Below the pieces are notes generated by a model, which was given only the letters and a program-made list of their open reading frames with translations, was not told the DNA's origin and did no database searches. A DNA stretch of 5,550 bases from Clostridiales bacterium DTU092 (GTDB lineage: Bacteria; Bacillota; Clostridia; Caldicoprobacterales; Caldicoprobacteraceae). The stretch lies in assembly GCA_001513505.1 (NCBI GenBank), contig LFTM01000080.1, positions 1 to 5,550 on the forward strand, read 5' to 3'. Position 1 is the first letter of the stretch. Each line of letters opens with the position of its first letter. This document shows positions 5,440 to 5,550 of the stretch, in pieces. A program made the translations under genes and the position numbers.

Positions 5440-5550
5440 TCATTTAAGTATTATAATACCTATAGCCACAAGTATACACCCCAGTATAAATACCCACATC
5501 CATAACGGTATCCATATTATAATCAAAAGCCCTCCTGCTATAATAAACAG
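5440..5550 (-). CDS. Small hydrophobic membrane protein, 3' part only
   Basis: The open frame enters from the right window edge exactly in phase and ends at TGA (5440-5442), giving the last 36 residues of a protein whose start lies outside the window. The visible part is almost entirely apolar: LFIIAGGLLIIIWIPLWMWV then FILGCILVAIGIIILK. It reads as two short membrane segments separated by an IPLW turn, or one long hairpin, ending in a single lysine. I do not recognise a named family and assign no function. The codon phase, strong hydrophobic pattern and the spoVM ribosome binding site placed one base after its stop support a real gene in an operon with spoVM. An internal TTG at 5524-5526 after AGGAGGG could be an alternative start, but its gap of about 4 bases is short. 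The gene may be longer and start beyond the edge. Confidence 0.6.
   Translation of the reverse strand: MFIIAGGLLIIIWIPLWMWVFILGCILVAIGIIILK

Noticed and set aside
5449..5519. Alternative minus-strand short ORF beginning at the ATG near 5517 (MDTVMDVG...), about 23 codons, with AGGAGGG about 11 bases upstream
   Set aside because: It overlaps the hydrophobic frame that stays open to the window edge, its composition is nondescript, and its ribosome binding site spacing is long. It looks like a shadow of the hydrophobic ORF.
1..5550. Search for mobile elements, CRISPR repeats, tRNA/rRNA, phage or defence genes
   Set aside because: No transposase, direct-repeat array, cloverleaf or integrase-like sequence was seen; gene content is conserved core plus sporulation genes.

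Overview
The window reads as a chromosomal housekeeping segment from a low-GC, endospore-forming member of the Clostridia/Bacillota. Evidence for this is AT-rich intergenic DNA, strong AGGAGG-type ribosome binding sites, GTG and TTG starts, an alpha/beta-type small acid-soluble spore protein gene, a SpoVM gene, and the Asp23-FakA-RecG gene order typical of Firmicutes. Genus-level identity cannot be read from the sequence alone.

Layout, left to right. Positions 1-150 hold a plus-strand intrinsic terminator (54-88), probably belonging to a gene that ends at or just outside the left edge, and no gene of their own. A minus-strand SASP gene (202-408) follows, with a very long terminator hairpin. 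Then come minus-strand recG (628-2685), fakA (2751-4388, a DhaL-type fatty acid kinase) and an Asp23/Gls24-family gene (4418-4768). The last two form a tight operon driven by a good sigma-A-type promoter at 4819-4847. A terminator-like hairpin lies between fakA and recG. The 299-base divergent spacer 4769-5067 carries the asp23 promoter pointing left and the rpmB promoter pointing right. Plus-strand rpmB (5068-5259, zinc-ribbon form of ribosomal protein L28) ends at a bidirectional terminator (5286-5310). Converging on that terminator from the right are two tiny minus-strand genes: a 26-codon spoVM (5343-5423) and, directly upstream and apparently coupled to it, the 3' end of a gene for a strongly hydrophobic small protein (5440 to the window edge).

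Functionally the segment mixes growth functions (ribosome assembly, fatty acid activation for phospholipid synthesis, replication-fork rescue) with two sporulation functions. SpoVM marks the forespore surface for coat assembly, and the SASP coats spore DNA. The neighbourhood resembles the spoVM-rpmB-yloU-yloV-recG region of Bacillus subtilis, but the serine dehydratase genes that I recall between yloV and recG there are absent here. The least obvious content is the spoVM microgene and its hydrophobic neighbour, both too short for usual ORF thresholds. I see no mobile element, CRISPR array, tRNA, rRNA or evidence of an unknown defence-type system.
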